The notes under the pieces are model-generated. The model was given only the letters and a program-made list of their open reading frames with translations. It was not told the DNA's origin and did no database searches. A stretch of DNA of 6,668 bases from positions 1-6,668 of the forward strand of contig JAISYY010000033.1 in the NCBI GenBank assembly GCA_031269635.1. The letters are read 5' to 3'. Position 1 is the first letter of the stretch. The number at the start of each line of letters is the position of its first letter. The stretch is from Tannerella sp. (GTDB lineage Bacteria > Bacteroidota > Bacteroidia > Bacteroidales > Tannerellaceae). Position numbers and translations under genes: made by a program. This document shows, piece after piece, positions 6,294 through 6,668 of this stretch.

Positions 6294-6304
6294 ATACGTA
6301 GTAT
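6294..6304. promoter_or_regulatory. Possible second, weaker BlaI site upstream of the -33 element
   Basis: ATACGTAGTAT has ATAC/GTAT arms around a GTA centre and contains a third copy of TACGTA (6295-6300), after those at 6266-6271 and 6275-6280. It lies just upstream of the -33 box, with its centre 26 bp from that of the main palindrome. It could be an auxiliary operator half, or serve something upstream. TACGTA also occurs elsewhere in the window, so this is tentative. Confidence 0.35.
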
Positions 6305-6441
6305 TTGTTTCGCTTTTAATGTTATTTAACGGATTTCTTGTTGCAATCTGCTTATTGATCGGGATAATGGAGGCTGTATAGCATCGTGGATTTGTGTATC
6401 AGTTCGCACGCTTTTGGCTGTTTGGGATACTAACGGATGTT
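6305..6441. other. Non-coding spacer between the sulfatase gene and the blaI control region
   Basis: No open frame of useful length, RNA gene or repeat is seen here on either strand. No convincing intrinsic terminator follows the sulfatase stop; the best pairing found is a 5-bp GTATC/GATAC match far apart. Read-through from the sulfatase gene into blaI therefore cannot be excluded. Confidence 0.5.
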
Positions 6442-6668
6442 TTATTTGTTGCGTTCTTTTTCTAAAATAGCATTGAAACAGGCTATTTTCTCCGGGAATT
6501 TTTTCGCCAGATTATTCTTTTCACCGGCATCCTGCTTTAAATTGTATAACTGAGGTTCTTTGCTGTTGCCGAGTTCTGTGTTGGTCAGTTTATTGTAGGC
6601 GCGGCCATTGCTCGGAGAAATATATTTCCATTCGCCGTCCAGAACAGATAACGAACCGGCTTGCGCTA
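6442..6668 (-). CDS. Sulfatase (arylsulfatase-type), C-terminal 74 residues only
   Basis: The frame is open from the right edge to a TAA at 6442-6444 and gives 74 residues. LDGEWKYI (9-16), SNGRAYNKLTNTELGNS (19-35) and EPQLYNLKQDAGEKNNLA (37-54) form the C-terminal signature of alkaline-phosphatase-fold sulfatases, in which the LYNL-D-GE-NNLA block closes the small C-terminal domain. The catalytic formylglycine motif (C/S-x-P-x-R) would be far upstream, outside the window. Such enzymes remove sulfate esters from glycans in the periplasm or at the surface in Bacteroidota. The substrate cannot be inferred from this fragment. The gene is on the same strand as blaI, about 214 bp upstream of its start. 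Confidence 0.88.
   Translation of the reverse strand, partial: AQAGSLSVLDGEWKYISPSNGRAYNKLTNTELGNSKEPQLYNLKQDAGEKNNLAKKFPEKIACFNAILEKERNK

Noticed and set aside
6327..6438. Direct 8-bp repeat TAACGGAT at 6327-6334 and 6431-6438
   Set aside because: It is too short and isolated to indicate an insertion or regulatory array; consistent with chance in an AT-rich spacer.

Overview
The window looks like chromosomal DNA from a member of the Bacteroidota, most likely the order Bacteroidales. The evidence is exact TAnnTTTG-type -7 promoter boxes, AT-rich translation starts without a clear Shine-Dalgarno sequence, a BlaI-M56 pair in which the M56 protease carries a TonB C-terminal domain, a Tat-exported Gfo/Idh/MocA oxidoreductase and a sulfatase of the polysaccharide-degradation type. 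The genus cannot be resolved from the sequence alone. There is no rRNA, tRNA, CRISPR array, insertion sequence or other mobile element.

Left block (1-2863, minus strand). Three tightly packed genes read right to left. The first encodes an exported NamZ-type (DUF1343, GH171) exo-N-acetylmuramidase. The second encodes a lipoprotein-like M23 peptidoglycan endopeptidase with a LysM/OapA-like N-terminal region, whose start overlaps the end of namZ by 20 bp. The third encodes a YccF-family inner-membrane protein, cut by the left window edge. The first two proteins both act on peptidoglycan, so this looks like a wall-turnover or muropeptide-recycling operon.

Middle (2864-4401). A 116-bp divergent spacer holds one exact -7 box on each strand. 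It drives the namZ operon leftward and a monocistronic Tat-dependent Gfo/Idh/MocA oxidoreductase rightward. The latter ends at a very strong intrinsic terminator with a perfect 14-bp stem.

Right block (4402-6668, minus strand). A BlaI/MecI-type repressor gene is followed after 6 bp by an M56 (BlaR1/MecR1-like) membrane metalloprotease with a periplasmic TonB C-terminal domain. Upstream of blaI is a perfect 17-bp palindrome, CTACGTAA-A-TTACGTAG, overlapping an exact -7 box. This is a clear autoregulatory operator and shows that the real blaI start is at 6227, not 6290. No beta-lactamase gene is present in the window. At the right edge is the 3' end of a sulfatase gene on the minus strand, separated from blaI by about 214 bp of non-coding DNA that holds the blaI promoter.

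Every gene belongs to a recognisable family and I see no clearly new system. The points most worth following up are the BlaI operator/promoter architecture, the unusual HxD in place of HxH in the M23 active site, and the NamZ-M23-YccF gene grouping.
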